This document shows positions 24,489 through 34,121 of a stretch of 64,000 nt of DNA, piece by piece. The translations under genes were made by a program, and so were the position numbers. The notes beneath the pieces are model-generated. The model did no database searches. It was not told the origin of the DNA and was given only the letters and a program-made list of their open reading frames with translations. The stretch's first letter is position 1; every line of letters starts with the position of its first letter. Origin of the DNA: Chloroflexota bacterium (GTDB lineage Bacteria; Chloroflexota; Anaerolineae; Aggregatilineales; Phototrophicaceae); the NCBI GenBank assembly GCA_026709625.1, contig JAPOSR010000006.1, forward strand, positions 1 to 64,000. The letters run 5' to 3'.

Positions 24489-26210
24489 CTAGCCACCTCC
24501 CAGCAGGGCGATTAGCGGTCGGATGCCGCTTTCGATCATCGGTGCCATGATGGGCGGATACAGCCCCAGAATGATCAGCGGCGCGCCCAGAATGATGAGA
24601 ATGATGCGGTCGGTCATTTCGATATTGCCGACATCGTGAAAGCGATCGGCGTCAAACTCGCCGAAGAATACCTGCCCCGCCACCCGCAGCACATAAGCCG
24701 CCGTAATGACGATGCCCAGCGCCGCGATGACCACCAGCACGCTATAGTAATTGCTTAATTCGAAGACACCCAACTGCAACGTAATCTGCTCCGAAGCCGC
24801 CCACATGCCTTGGAAGATCGGAAACTCTGCGATGAAGCCGCTCAAGCCGGGCATGCCCATGCTGGTCAGACCGCCGATGACAAAGGCGATGCCGACCCAG
24901 GGCATCACTGTCATGAATCCGCCCAGGCTGGGAATATCGCGGGTATGCGCGCGGTCATAGACCATGCCGACCACCCCGAAGAAGAGCGCCGTCATCGCGC
25001 CATGGCTGAACATCTGGATGCCTGCACCAGTCATCCCGGTCAGATTCATGGTCGCCCAGCCCATGCTGACCAAGCCCATGTGACTAACAGACGAAAACCC
25101 AATGACATATTTGAAGTCGCGCTGGCGAAAAGCGATCAACGCGCCATAGACGACATTGATGAGCGTGAGGAAAATCATCCAGGGCAGATGCACATCCGCG
25201 CCTTCTGGCAAAAGCTGCATCCCCGCGCGCAAGGCGGCGAATGCGCCGACTTTCATCAGCACGCCCGCATGAATCATGGACACCGCAGTGGGCGCGGCCA
25301 CATGACCATCGGGCGACCAGTTGTGAAACGGAAACACGCCCGCCAGCACGCCGAAGCCCATAAACATAAAAGGGAACCAGAACTTGGCGAAGCTGAGCCC
25401 TTCAATGCCCAGGATGTCGACAGCATACGCGCCATTCTCCGCAGCCAGGGTCAGCTGCACGATATTCCAGCTGTATGCGCCGCTGTCGGCTGGCAAGATG
25501 CCGCTTGCGACCGCAGCCTGAAATACCTCGACGCCGGGCCCGCTGAAATAGTTGCCAGCTGTAAAGTACATCGCCACTGCGCCAACCAGGGCAAAGACCG
25601 AGCCGACCAGAATGTAGAGCGTGAGCTTCATCGCGGCGTATTCGCGCAGCTTGACCCATCCCCAGCCCGCGATCAGCAAGTACATGGGAAAGATCGCCAA
25701 TTCATAAAAGAAGAAGAGCATGAACAGGTCGACGGCGATGAAAACGCCAAAAACGCCCGCCACCAGGAACATGAAAAAAGCCATGAACTCGCGCAGGCGG
25801 TCGGTGATATGCCAAGAAATCAGCACGCCAGCCACCGCGACCATGCCCGTCAGCAGCACCATGGGCGCGCTTACGCCATCCACGCCGACATGATAGGCGA
25901 TGCCCAGCGACTCGACCCAGACGACGCGCTGTTCAAAAGCCAGCGCATCCGCAAACATCTGCGCCCCGCTCAGCTGCCCGCCAGTCGCCAGCATAGCCAT
26001 CTGCTGATCGACCAAGCCGCCGGATGCCTTGACATAATTGTCATAGCCAAAGAAGACCGCCAGCGACAAAGCCAGCACCGCGGAAGCCGCCGTGATGCCC
26101 ACGCCGCGCACCAGGTCACGATTTTTGCCGTCCAAAAACAGGATGACCACGCCCGCAATGATAGGTATGGCGATGATGGCAGTCAGAATGGAGAAGCCAG
26201 TCGCTTCCAT
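24489..26210 (-). CDS. nuoM: NADH-quinone oxidoreductase subunit M, divergent second copy
   Basis: A 573-residue antiporter-like subunit. The proton-channel Glu is in FFYELAIFPMYLL and the Lys in GVLMKVGAFAALR. The stretch normally WLPDAHxEAPTAGS reads WSPDGHVAAPTAVSMIHAG here, so this copy departs from the usual NuoM towards the NuoL-like pattern. The protein starts MEATGFSILTAI. It follows a more canonical NuoM by 10 bases. Two NuoM in one operon are known in several bacteria with an enlarged membrane arm. Which copy sits next to NuoL cannot be told without structural modelling. Confidence 0.93.
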   Translation of the reverse strand: MEATGFSILTAIIAIPIIAGVVILFLDGKNRDLVRGVGITAASAVLALSLAVFFGYDNYVKASGGLVDQQMAMLATGGQLSGAQMFADALAFEQRVVWVESLGIAYHVGVDGVSAPMVLLTGMVAVAGVLISWHITDRLREFMAFFMFLVAGVFGVFIAVDLFMLFFFYELAIFPMYLLIAGWGWVKLREYAAMKLTLYILVGSVFALVGAVAMYFTAGNYFSGPGVEVFQAAVASGILPADSGAYSWNIVQLTLAAENGAYAVDILGIEGLSFAKFWFPFMFMGFGVLAGVFPFHNWSPDGHVAAPTAVSMIHAGVLMKVGAFAALRAGMQLLPEGADVHLPWMIFLTLINVVYGALIAFRQRDFKYVIGFSSVSHMGLVSMGWATMNLTGMTGAGIQMFSHGAMTALFFGVVGMVYDRAHTRDIPSLGGFMTVMPWVGIAFVIGGLTSMGMPGLSGFIAEFPIFQGMWAASEQITLQLGVFELSNYYSVLVVIAALGIVITAAYVLRVAGQVFFGEFDADRFHDVGNIEMTDRIILIILGAPLIILGLYPPIMAPMIESGIRPLIALLGGG

Positions 26211-26220
26211 AATGGCAGTC

Positions 26221-27855
26221 CTAGCTCGCCAAGCCGGCGAAAATGGTCGAGACTGTGGTATTGATCATGGGCAAGATCCAATTTGGATACAAGCCAGTAA
26301 GCAACATCAGCCCAATCAGCGGCAGCATGGCGATCAACTCGGCGCGCGTCAATTCCAGGTTGGTATCACGCCAGCGCAGGTTGAATGGTCCGTGCAGCGC
26401 CGCGCGAATGCCTTTCAAAATATAGCCGCCGGTGAAGAGCAAACCGAGCATGGCGATAGCCGTCAAGGCGGTATAGGTCGTCCAGCTGCCGCGCACAATC
26501 AAGAATTCGCTAACGAAGCCGTTCAAACCCGGCAAGCCCAAACTGGCAAAACTGGTGAACAGCAGGATCGCGCCCATCACCGGCGCTTTGACCCAAAGCC
26601 CGCCATAATCCGCCAGCTCGCGGGTGTGCGTTTTGTAATAGAGCGCGCCCGCCAGCAAAAACATGCCAGCCGAGCTGAGCCCGTGGTTGAACATCTGCAA
26701 TACCGTCCCGTTGGCGGCGATGATGGCCGATTGCACATCCGCAGCCGGGTTCGCGCCCGTCCACAGCTGGGAATAGGTCTGCGCCAGCACGGCGATGCCA
26801 ATGCCCACAAAACCCATGTGGTTGACCGAGCTGTAGGCGACCAGCCGCTTGATGTCTGTTTGTCCAAAGGCGGCGAATGCGCCCAGCACGATGCCCACGA
26901 CCGACAGAATGGCAAAAAGCGTGGCTACATTCACGCCGATGACCGCCACTTCTGTCAGCCAGACATCCGGGAAGAGCGGGATGACCAGGCGGATGAAGCC
27001 ATAGGCGCCCAGCTTCAGCATCACCCCAGCCAGCAGCATGGAGCCGGCTGTCGGCGCCTCGCCATGCGCATCGGGCAGCCATGTATGAAAGGGCCAGATC
27101 GGCACTTTGATGCCAAATGCCACCAAAAAGCCGATGAATGCCAGCGCCTTGACCGCGCCAACCTCAATGCCCAGCAGCGCCTGGCCCTCGCGGAAGGCGG
27201 GCCACGCCTCGACCAGGGCCGGAATGCTGTAGCTGCCAGCCGACCAGCCGATCAGTTGCGTCGCCAGCAGCATGCCCAATGTGCCGCCGAACGAATAGAT
27301 CATGAACTTGGTCGAAGCGTAAAAACGGCCCGAATACTTTACGCCCGATTTGGGCATGCTGCCCCACTGGTTGATGAGGAAATACATCGGCACCAGCGTC
27401 AGCTCGTAGAACAGGAAGAAGACCATCAAATCCATCGCCGCGAAGACACCCATGCTGCCAGTCTCAAACAGCAGCAGCAGCGCCATGTGCATGTTCGCGC
27501 GGTCGTCAATCTGCCAACTCGCCAAGATAGCCAGCGGCGTCAAAATGCCCGTGAGCAAAATCATCACGGCGCTGATGCCGTCTATGCCCAGCGTCCAGCG
27601 CGCGCCGAGCGCCTCGAACCAGACTGAATCTTGCGTGACGATGAATGGCTCGTCGCCGATTGCCAGCCCAGCCGCCTGATAATCAAAGAAAACCTGGACG
27701 CTCAACAGCGCGATCAGCAGCGACAGCAGCAGCGCTGTCCAGCGGCCAATCGCCTTGCTGGGGACGAGCGATGCCAAAGACGCCACCAACAAAGCGCTGA
27801 GCGCCGGGGCAAAGACCAGGACAGAAAGCGCGTCGATGCCAAAGATGTCTACCAT
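26221..27855 (-). CDS. nuoM: NADH-quinone oxidoreductase subunit M, canonical copy
   Basis: The 544-residue protein has the standard NuoM core: FLFYELTLVPMYFLI with the membrane Glu, FHTWLPDAHGEAPTAGSMLLAGVMLKLGAYGF with the Lys, and RLVAYSSVNHMGFV. It lies between nuoL and the divergent nuoM copy and is separated from each by 10-12 bases. It pumps protons in the membrane arm. It ends close to the next gene's start (26210), suggesting tight coupling. Confidence 0.95.
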   Translation of the reverse strand: MVDIFGIDALSVLVFAPALSALLVASLASLVPSKAIGRWTALLLSLLIALLSVQVFFDYQAAGLAIGDEPFIVTQDSVWFEALGARWTLGIDGISAVMILLTGILTPLAILASWQIDDRANMHMALLLLFETGSMGVFAAMDLMVFFLFYELTLVPMYFLINQWGSMPKSGVKYSGRFYASTKFMIYSFGGTLGMLLATQLIGWSAGSYSIPALVEAWPAFREGQALLGIEVGAVKALAFIGFLVAFGIKVPIWPFHTWLPDAHGEAPTAGSMLLAGVMLKLGAYGFIRLVIPLFPDVWLTEVAVIGVNVATLFAILSVVGIVLGAFAAFGQTDIKRLVAYSSVNHMGFVGIGIAVLAQTYSQLWTGANPAADVQSAIIAANGTVLQMFNHGLSSAGMFLLAGALYYKTHTRELADYGGLWVKAPVMGAILLFTSFASLGLPGLNGFVSEFLIVRGSWTTYTALTAIAMLGLLFTGGYILKGIRAALHGPFNLRWRDTNLELTRAELIAMLPLIGLMLLTGLYPNWILPMINTTVSTIFAGLAS

Positions 27856-27867
27856 GGTTGCGCCCCC

Positions 27868-30210
27868 TTATTGCGCAAGCGCCGCGCCCGACGACAGCGC
27901 CAGCACAATGCCGATTGCCACCGCCGCCGCCAGAATCAAGAGCATATACTGTTGGATGCGCCCGCTCTGCATCCGCCGCAGCCAGCCGCCAACGTTGAAT
28001 ATGGCGATCGGGATGCCATCGCCAACGCCGTCTATCAGCCACAGGTTCAAAACCTTGACCAGATCGCCCAGCCAGGTGAACAGCCGGGCGATGATGTGCA
28101 GCAGCGCATCAATGATGCCGCGGTCGAGGAAGCTGATAATCTGCGCGCTCAGCCATTGTGACGGCGCAACAAAAAGGCGTCCATAGATAGCATCCAGGTA
28201 ATAGCGATTCTGCAGCACGGGGTGCAGCGGACCGAGGAAGGTTTCCATAGGGTCGCGCTGACCGGCTTTGAGCGGCTTGCGCCAATACACCAACCAGCCC
28301 AGCCACAGCCCCAGCAAAGCCACAAGCACGGAAGTCCCCACGGGGATAATGTTGAAGGGTGGCGCTTTGGCATGATAATCAGGCAGCGCGGCAAAGGCGG
28401 CAGTCGCTTCGGAAGGCGGCAGCGATTCAATCATCAAGTGCTTGAAGTTATTGTATTCAGGCGAAAAGATGGCGCCGAGCAACGGGAAATCGCTGGGGAC
28501 GCCAACAAAGCCAGCGCCAATCGCAAAGACAGCCAGGACGATCAACGGCAGCGTCATCGTAATGCTGACGACGCCTTGCCCCAGGTTGGCATGTTTGGCC
28601 GCTTCTGTGCGCGCCTCGCCGCCGAAGGTCAGGGCGATCTGACGCATGGTATAGAAAGCGGTCATAAAGGCGGCGACAGCCAGCACAATAAAGACCATCC
28701 CGTGAGCGCCACTGCCATAGCCTTCCAATACCAGCCAAGCATCAGCCAAAATCTCGTCCTTCGACCAAAAGCCAGCGGTAATGATAGGCAAACCCGAAAG
28801 CGACAGGCCGCCGATCAGAAATGTCCAGAAGGTGACCGGCATGGTCTTGCGCAAGCCGCCCATATTGCGCATATCCTGCGGGTCGAAATGGCTATGGCGC
28901 ACCTCCGAAGGATCATGATGGTGATCATGGCCCTGCTCGTGGACATGGTGCTCGCCATGTTCCATGCCATGGATGACGCTGCCAGCCGCCATAAAGAGCA
29001 GCGCTTTGAAGAAAGCGTGCGTGATTAAATGAAAAGCAGCCGCGATGTATGCGCCGATGCCCAGCGCCGCCATCATGAAGCCTAGCTGCGAGATGGTCGA
29101 ATACGCCAGCACAGCTTTAACATCGTTTTGCGCCACCGCCATGGTTGCCGCAAGCAGCGCCGTGAACGCGCCGACCACCGCCATGAAAGCCAGCGGCTCG
29201 GTAAGAATGCCATGATGCGGGTCGCCGCCGGCTGCAAACAGCGGGTACAGGCGGATCAGCGAGAAGATGCCCGCCGACACCATCGCCGCCGCATGGATCA
29301 TCGCGCTGACTGGCGTGGGGCCTTCCATGGCATCCGGCAGCCAAACATGCAGCGGAAATTGCGCCGATTTGCCGACTGTGCCGATGATGAGAAAGATGCC
29401 GATGATGCTGGCGGCGCTGACTGTCCAGCCGCCAAATATGATCGGGGCTGTGGTCGCCAGCATATCCAGCGTCTCGGGATTGTACATGATGTCGCGATAG
29501 TTGAGCGTGCCGGTCAAGCTATAGAGATAGACGATGCCCAGCAGCATGACGACATCGGCGATGCGTGTGGTTGTGAAGGCTTTGATAGCGGCTTTGTAGG
29601 CGCTTTCTTTCTCAAACCAGAAGCCGATGAGCATATAGGAACAAACGCCCATGACCTCCCAGCCGACGAAGAGCAGCAGCACATTGTCCGCCACCACCAA
29701 AGTCAGCATGGCGCCCGCAAACAGCGAAATCAAGGCGAAGAAGCGCGCCTGGCGAGGGTCCTGCGCCATATAGCCGATGGAATAAATGAAAATCATCAGC
29801 ACAGCGATGGGCACCATGACCAACATGATGACCGTGGCTGGGTCGACGAGCACGCCCATCGTAAACGCGGTCTCGCCGGTGTCCATCCAGGCGATGCTGC
29901 TGGCCAAGACATCTTCGCCGAGATGATGCAACTGCGAGGCATTGTATAAGGTGACCCAACTGATGATGAGCGCGGCGACGACGCCGCTTATGCCCACGAC
30001 AATGCTGATAAAGCGGCTGTAGCGCGCCACGACCGGCACCAGCATGCCGTCATAATCTGGGTGATGGCCGCCATATTCATGATGGTCGCTGGCTGGCACG
30101 AGCTTCGATCTGTTGGTCAGCAGCGTGATGATGAGGAAAGCCAGCAGGGGACCAGCGGGAATCAGCCAGGGCAGCGCGTTGGGATCGTTGAGGAAGTCCA
30201 TAGCGGTCAT
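27868..30210 (-). CDS. nuoL: NADH-quinone oxidoreductase subunit L, long form
   Basis: The 780-residue subunit ends the membrane arm and has the long lateral helix that couples the pumps. Canonical parts are WEVMGVCSYMLIGFWFE, PLHVWLPDAMEGPTPVSAMIHAAAMVSAG and AYSTISQLGFM. It is about 130-170 residues longer than most NuoL. Part of the extra length is a His-rich loop at about residues 413-440 (EHHVHEQGHDHHHD). The rest lies before the final amphipathic and terminal helices. A longer lateral element would be needed to span an additional NuoM, as two are encoded here. It overlaps nuoK by one base. Confidence 0.95.
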   Translation of the reverse strand: MTAMDFLNDPNALPWLIPAGPLLAFLIITLLTNRSKLVPASDHHEYGGHHPDYDGMLVPVVARYSRFISIVVGISGVVAALIISWVTLYNASQLHHLGEDVLASSIAWMDTGETAFTMGVLVDPATVIMLVMVPIAVLMIFIYSIGYMAQDPRQARFFALISLFAGAMLTLVVADNVLLLFVGWEVMGVCSYMLIGFWFEKESAYKAAIKAFTTTRIADVVMLLGIVYLYSLTGTLNYRDIMYNPETLDMLATTAPIIFGGWTVSAASIIGIFLIIGTVGKSAQFPLHVWLPDAMEGPTPVSAMIHAAAMVSAGIFSLIRLYPLFAAGGDPHHGILTEPLAFMAVVGAFTALLAATMAVAQNDVKAVLAYSTISQLGFMMAALGIGAYIAAAFHLITHAFFKALLFMAAGSVIHGMEHGEHHVHEQGHDHHHDPSEVRHSHFDPQDMRNMGGLRKTMPVTFWTFLIGGLSLSGLPIITAGFWSKDEILADAWLVLEGYGSGAHGMVFIVLAVAAFMTAFYTMRQIALTFGGEARTEAAKHANLGQGVVSITMTLPLIVLAVFAIGAGFVGVPSDFPLLGAIFSPEYNNFKHLMIESLPPSEATAAFAALPDYHAKAPPFNIIPVGTSVLVALLGLWLGWLVYWRKPLKAGQRDPMETFLGPLHPVLQNRYYLDAIYGRLFVAPSQWLSAQIISFLDRGIIDALLHIIARLFTWLGDLVKVLNLWLIDGVGDGIPIAIFNVGGWLRRMQSGRIQQYMLLILAAAVAIGIVLALSSGAALAQ

Positions 30211-30527
30211 TATCCTTTCAGCGCCGCCGCTTCTTCGGGGATCACCGAGCGCCGATTGCGATATACCGTGATGATAATCGCCAAGCCAACCGCCGCTTCC
30301 GCCGCCGCCACAATCAGCACAAAGGCTGTGAACGCATAGCCATTAAGCAGCAGGTCGGTGCTGGTTTCGCTGTAGCGCCAGAATGCCACCAAGTTGATAT
30401 TGACCGCGTTGAGCATCAATTCCACGCTCATCAGCACAGCCACCGCGTTGCGCCGCGAAAGCGCGCCAAAGACACCCAGCGAAAAGAGCGCCGCAGCCAC
30501 CGCCAGATACATCCAGAGAGGCACCAT
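30210..30527 (-). CDS. nuoK: NADH-quinone oxidoreductase subunit K
   Basis: A 105-residue, three-helix subunit with the two membrane glutamates expected in NuoK (VLMSVELMLNAVN and AAAEAAVGLAI). It lies between NuoJ and NuoL, and its stop overlaps the nuoL start by one base. It forms the E-channel region together with NuoA and NuoJ. Confidence 0.95.
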   Translation of the reverse strand: MVPLWMYLAVAAALFSLGVFGALSRRNAVAVLMSVELMLNAVNINLVAFWRYSETSTDLLLNGYAFTAFVLIVAAAEAAVGLAIIITVYRNRRSVIPEEAAALKG

Positions 30528-30541
30528 GGTTCGTTTCCTCC

Positions 30542-31054
30542 CTATGCCGTGTCGTCGCGGGCGATGAAGATCGCGCCGATCATGGCACCGGTCAGCAAGA
30601 CCGATGCCAGCAAGAACGGCACAACATAACCATTTTCGTCCACCAGCGCCGCCCCAAGATCACGCGTGGAAGCGACTGTCACAGGCGCAATATCGGGCGA
30701 TATCTCGCCAAAGACGGGCACAGCGATGCCCAGCAGCAGAATCAGAAAGAGCGCGAAAGAAGCCAGCAGGCTGGGCACGAGGCGGATATAGCGCGCCTTG
30801 ACGCGGGTGACGCTGCGCGTGAGCATGACAGCAAAGGTGATCAAAATGGCGATCGCGCCAATGTAGACCAATATCTGCACCGCCGCCAGAAAGGGCGCGC
30901 TCAACAGCACAAAATAGCCCGCCACGCCAAATAGACTGACCATCAGCCAGATCGTGCCTTGGAAGAGGTTGCGGGTGGTAACGACGCCGACGCCGCCGCC
31001 GAGCGTGAAGATCGTAAACACCACAAAACCGATTGAAATCGCGTTGAGTTCCAC
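30542..31054 (-). CDS. nuoJ: NADH-quinone oxidoreductase subunit J
   Basis: A 170-residue, five-helix subunit with the typical NuoJ segments LSAPFLAAVQILVYIGAIAILITFAVMLT and the pi-bulge-like region. It is placed directly after nuoH with 12 bases between. In most operons nuoI lies between H and J, but there is no nuoI here, so its gene must be elsewhere or lost. Confidence 0.94.
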   Translation of the reverse strand: MELNAISIGFVVFTIFTLGGGVGVVTTRNLFQGTIWLMVSLFGVAGYFVLLSAPFLAAVQILVYIGAIAILITFAVMLTRSVTRVKARYIRLVPSLLASFALFLILLLGIAVPVFGEISPDIAPVTVASTRDLGAALVDENGYVVPFLLASVLLTGAMIGAIFIARDDTA

Positions 31055-31066
31055 AGGTCGCCCTCC

Positions 31067-32284
31067 CTAGTCGGCTGTTGCGCGCGCGAACTGCATCGGG
31101 GCGGCTTGGGCTTCGCGGCGGGCTTCTTGGCCACGGCGGCGCAGTATGCCCAGCAGGTAAATAGCCAGCGCGCCGTTGATGACCAGCAGCGTGATGGTCG
31201 CCGGCAGCATGTCAACAAAGCTGGCGCCGATCAACTGCCGCGGCACCAGGTTGAGCTCTTGCAAAGCCTTCAGCGCCAAGGAAACCAGCACGATATTGGC
31301 GATAGACAGGGGCACCAGACACTTCCAGTTGAATGCCATGATCTGGTCGATGCGCAGGCGCGGCACAGTATTGCGCAGCCAAAGGGTCGTCAAATAGATG
31401 ATGCCGCCCTTTGCGCCCAGCCAGGCAAAGGCGAGCAAAGGCGATTCATAATAGAGCGGGCCCATCCAGCCGCCGAAGAAGAGCAGCGCCATCAAGATGC
31501 CATTGGTAAAAACATGCAAAAACTCAGCCGCGAAGAACATGCCAAACTTCATGCCGGAATACTCGATATTGAAGCCAGCCACCAGCTCCGACTCGGCTTC
31601 GATGAGGTCAAAAGGCGCGCGCCCGGTCTCTGCCTGCGAAGAAATATAAAAGATGACGAATGCCAGCGGCGACAGCACGACAAACCACATGCCGCTCTGG
31701 GCGTTGACGATATCCAGCATGCTCATGCTGCCGGCCAGCATCACCGGTGCCAGCAGGGCGAATACCAGCGGCACCTCGTAGCTCACCAGCAGCGACACCA
31801 CGCGAAATGCGCCCAGCAGCGCGTATTTGTTGTTGCTTGCCCAGCCGGCCACCATGATCGCCAGCGTGCCAAACGAGGCGACCGCCACAAAGAAAAGCGC
31901 GCCGATCTCGAGGTCGACGCCATAGTGAAACGGCGTAAACGGCACAATCGCCCAGATCAACACGACCGACGCGAACGACACCAGTGGCGCGACATTGTAG
32001 AGCAGGCGGTCGGCCGCGGTTGGGGTGATATCTTCTTTGCCCAGCAGTTTCAGCAGGTCGGCAAAGGTCTGCATGAGCCCGATGGGGCCAACTCGGTTGG
32101 GGCCGATACGGTCTTGGATGCGCGCGGCGACCTTGCGCTCGATCCATATTAGCAAGATGACTGTGAGCAGCGGCACACCGCTGACCAGCAAGACGCCGAC
32201 CAGCAAAGAGACAAACTGCGCGAGGCCAGGCTCCGCGCCAGAATCGACCATCAAGCGGCACAAGCCCGTACAGATTTCGTCCAT
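31067..32284 (-). CDS. nuoH: NADH-quinone oxidoreductase subunit H
   Basis: The 405-residue subunit forms the quinone-entry chamber. It has ERKVAARIQDRIGPNRVGP, the Glu-rich loop FDLIEAESELVAGFNIEYSGM, and LRIDQIMAFNWKCLVPLS. It carries a longer-than-usual N-terminal region before the first helix. The ATG at 32284 (MDEICTG) is preferred; the frame extends to 32401 inside nuoA without support. It follows nuoA by 28 bases. Confidence 0.95.
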   Translation of the reverse strand: MDEICTGLCRLMVDSGAEPGLAQFVSLLVGVLLVSGVPLLTVILLIWIERKVAARIQDRIGPNRVGPIGLMQTFADLLKLLGKEDITPTAADRLLYNVAPLVSFASVVLIWAIVPFTPFHYGVDLEIGALFFVAVASFGTLAIMVAGWASNNKYALLGAFRVVSLLVSYEVPLVFALLAPVMLAGSMSMLDIVNAQSGMWFVVLSPLAFVIFYISSQAETGRAPFDLIEAESELVAGFNIEYSGMKFGMFFAAEFLHVFTNGILMALLFFGGWMGPLYYESPLLAFAWLGAKGGIIYLTTLWLRNTVPRLRIDQIMAFNWKCLVPLSIANIVLVSLALKALQELNLVPRQLIGASFVDMLPATITLLVINGALAIYLLGILRRRGQEARREAQAAPMQFARATAD

Positions 32285-32312
32285 CGTCGCCTCCAGGTCG
32301 TCCAGCCGGCGG

Positions 32313-32675
32313 CTATTTCCATTCAAGCGCGTTTTTCTGCCAAGCGTAGAAAAGCGCGTCCGTAAGCAAAAAGATGAACAGGAAGCCGGCCACAAAGCCA
32401 AACAGGCTCATCTCGTTATAGGCGACAGCCCATGGAAAAAGAAAGACCATTTCCACATCAAAGACCAAGAAAATCAGCCCATAGATGTAGTATTGCACGC
32501 GGAATTGCACCCAGGTGTCGCCGATAGTTTCCACGCCGCATTCATATGTGGAGCTCTTCAATACATTGGGCTTGCGCGGACGGAACAGCCAGGCGATCAC
32601 GATTGGCAGCGCCGGAAAGACGGGCGCCATCACAGCAAACACGCCAATAAAAGCCCATTCGTTCAGTACATCCAT
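32313..32675 (-). CDS. nuoA: NADH-quinone oxidoreductase subunit A
   Basis: A 120-residue subunit with three helices and the family cysteine motif in STYECGVETIG, the loop near the quinone site. It also has VDVEMVFLFPWA with the conserved Asp/Glu. It is the first gene of the nuoAHJKLMMN run and begins after the promoter at 32796-32824. nuoB, C, D, E, F, G and I are not nearby. Confidence 0.94.
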   Translation of the reverse strand: MDVLNEWAFIGVFAVMAPVFPALPIVIAWLFRPRKPNVLKSSTYECGVETIGDTWVQFRVQYYIYGLIFLVFDVEMVFLFPWAVAYNEMSLFGFVAGFLFIFLLTDALFYAWQKNALEWK

Positions 32676-32795
32676 CGCCGGTTACCCTGCCATCGGTCGC
32701 ATCTGCTGCGGCTGTCGCAAACCAGTGTCGCCCAAAACGCCCGGCAATTCCAGACCACGCCCGACATATTTGCGCCATTTATCACAAGCGCGGCA

Positions 32796-32824
32796 AGTAT
32801 ATCAGCGCGGCTGCGCGAATGCAA
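32796..32824 (-). promoter_or_regulatory. nuoA: Promoter of the nuo membrane-arm operon
   Basis: Minus-strand TTGCAT (32824-32819), a 17-base spacer and TATACT (32801-32796). The start would be near 32789, giving a leader of about 115 bases before nuoA. The 312-base gap 32676-32987 is a divergent promoter region; nothing coding is seen in it. Confidence 0.6.
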
Positions 32825-32924
32825 CCGATGATTGCCAGCGATAATCGGATTGAGTTGAACAAGTTTCACATGGTTGGGGCGGTCGCAGACTCTGTATCAA
32901 GAGGCTGTGTCTATGTTTGCGCTG

Positions 32925-32933
32925 TGCTAGAAT
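32925..32933 (+). promoter_or_regulatory. Extended -10 promoter for the FemAB pair
   Basis: TGCTAGAAT is an extended -10 (TGn plus TAGAAT) with no clear -35. It would start transcription near 32940, about 48 bases before the chosen ATG at 32988. Confidence 0.45.
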
Positions 32934-32987
32934 CGCGTGGGTACGCGCGGCTCAATGCGCAATATCGAATTCGAAGAGGAACCTGCC

Positions 32988-34046
32988 ATGTCCCAGCGCC
33001 GCAAAGCGCGCCGAAGCCAGCCGGCTTTGAAGACGATACCGCCAGGCAAGTGGGCGGAGTTCGTAGCCAGGCAGCCGCGCGCGCATATCTTGCAGCTGAT
33101 GGAATGGGGCAAGCTCAAGGATCGCTTCGACTGGGATGCCTACGAAATTGCCTTCGCCGATTTGGACGGCATTCAGACATCGGCGCTGACGCTGGTGAAA
33201 GACCTGCCCATGCGCCTGGGCAAAATGGCTTATGTGCCCATGGGTCCGTATGCCGAAGACGGGGTGTATTGCGATGCGCTGTGGTTTGATATCCGCAGAG
33301 AAACCGGGGCGGCCTTCCTCAAGGTCGAACCAGGCCACCTTGCCGCGAGCGAAACGTTGGATCTGCGCAGCATGGGCTTTCGCCCCAGCCCACAGACGAT
33401 ACAGCCGCCGCGCACCATCATCATCGACATCGGCAAGGGCAAAGACGCGCTATTGGCGGGCATGAACCAGAGCACGCGCCGCAAAATCCGCAAGAGCCTG
33501 GCCAGCGATCTGCGCATCCGCACAGGAACACAGCGCGATCTGCGGGCTTTTTGCCAGTTGATGCAAGAAACAAGCGAGCGCAACAGCTTCGGCGTGCACA
33601 GCGCTGCTTACTACGAAATGGTCTTCGCCCTATTTATGCCCCGTTATGGAACATTGCTGCTGGCGGAGCTGGCTGGCGAGCTGCTGGCTGGCGTGATGGT
33701 CTTCGCGCTGGGCGGCACAGCCTGGTATCTGTACGGCGCATCGGCGCGCGCGCGCAGCCAAGTCTATGCGAGTTATGGCTTGCAATGGGCGGCTATCAAC
33801 TGGGCAAAAAGCCGTCGCTGTCACAGCTATGACATGTGGGGCGTGCCTGATTATGACAAAGCGACTCTGGAAGCGCAATTCCGCGACCGCCGCGATGGCT
33901 TGTGGGGCGTTTATGGCTTCAAGCGCGGCTGGGGGGGCGAAGTTCGGCGAACGATGGGCGCGTGGGATCTGCCCTTCAGCCGGCCCGTCTACGCGGCGTA
34001 TCAAGCGGCGCTGCGAGCCAGAAAGATCGGCTTCTTCAGCCCCTAA
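32988..34046 (+). CDS. FemAB-family peptidyltransferase (peptidoglycan cross-bridge type)
   Basis: The 352-residue protein has the double-GNAT fold of FemX/FemAB enzymes, which pass an amino acid from aminoacyl-tRNA to the peptide stem of lipid II. Recognisable segments are HILQLMEWGKLKD near the start, INWAKSRRCHSYDMWGVPD, and FKRGWGG. The ATG at 32988 has AGAGGA 7 bases upstream, better than ATG 32937 or 32955. A second FemAB gene follows. Which residue each adds cannot be read from sequence. Confidence 0.82.
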   Translation: MSQRRKARRSQPALKTIPPGKWAEFVARQPRAHILQLMEWGKLKDRFDWDAYEIAFADLDGIQTSALTLVKDLPMRLGKMAYVPMGPYAEDGVYCDALWFDIRRETGAAFLKVEPGHLAASETLDLRSMGFRPSPQTIQPPRTIIIDIGKGKDALLAGMNQSTRRKIRKSLASDLRIRTGTQRDLRAFCQLMQETSERNSFGVHSAAYYEMVFALFMPRYGTLLLAELAGELLAGVMVFALGGTAWYLYGASARARSQVYASYGLQWAAINWAKSRRCHSYDMWGVPDYDKATLEAQFRDRRDGLWGVYGFKRGWGGEVRRTMGAWDLPFSRPVYAAYQAALRARKIGFFSP

Positions 34047-34121
34047 AAAGCCAGCGAGCTGCTTGCGCATTGCGCTAGACTGCTGCGCGACGAATACAAA
34101 CGATAGGGGCAAGTCGACAAA

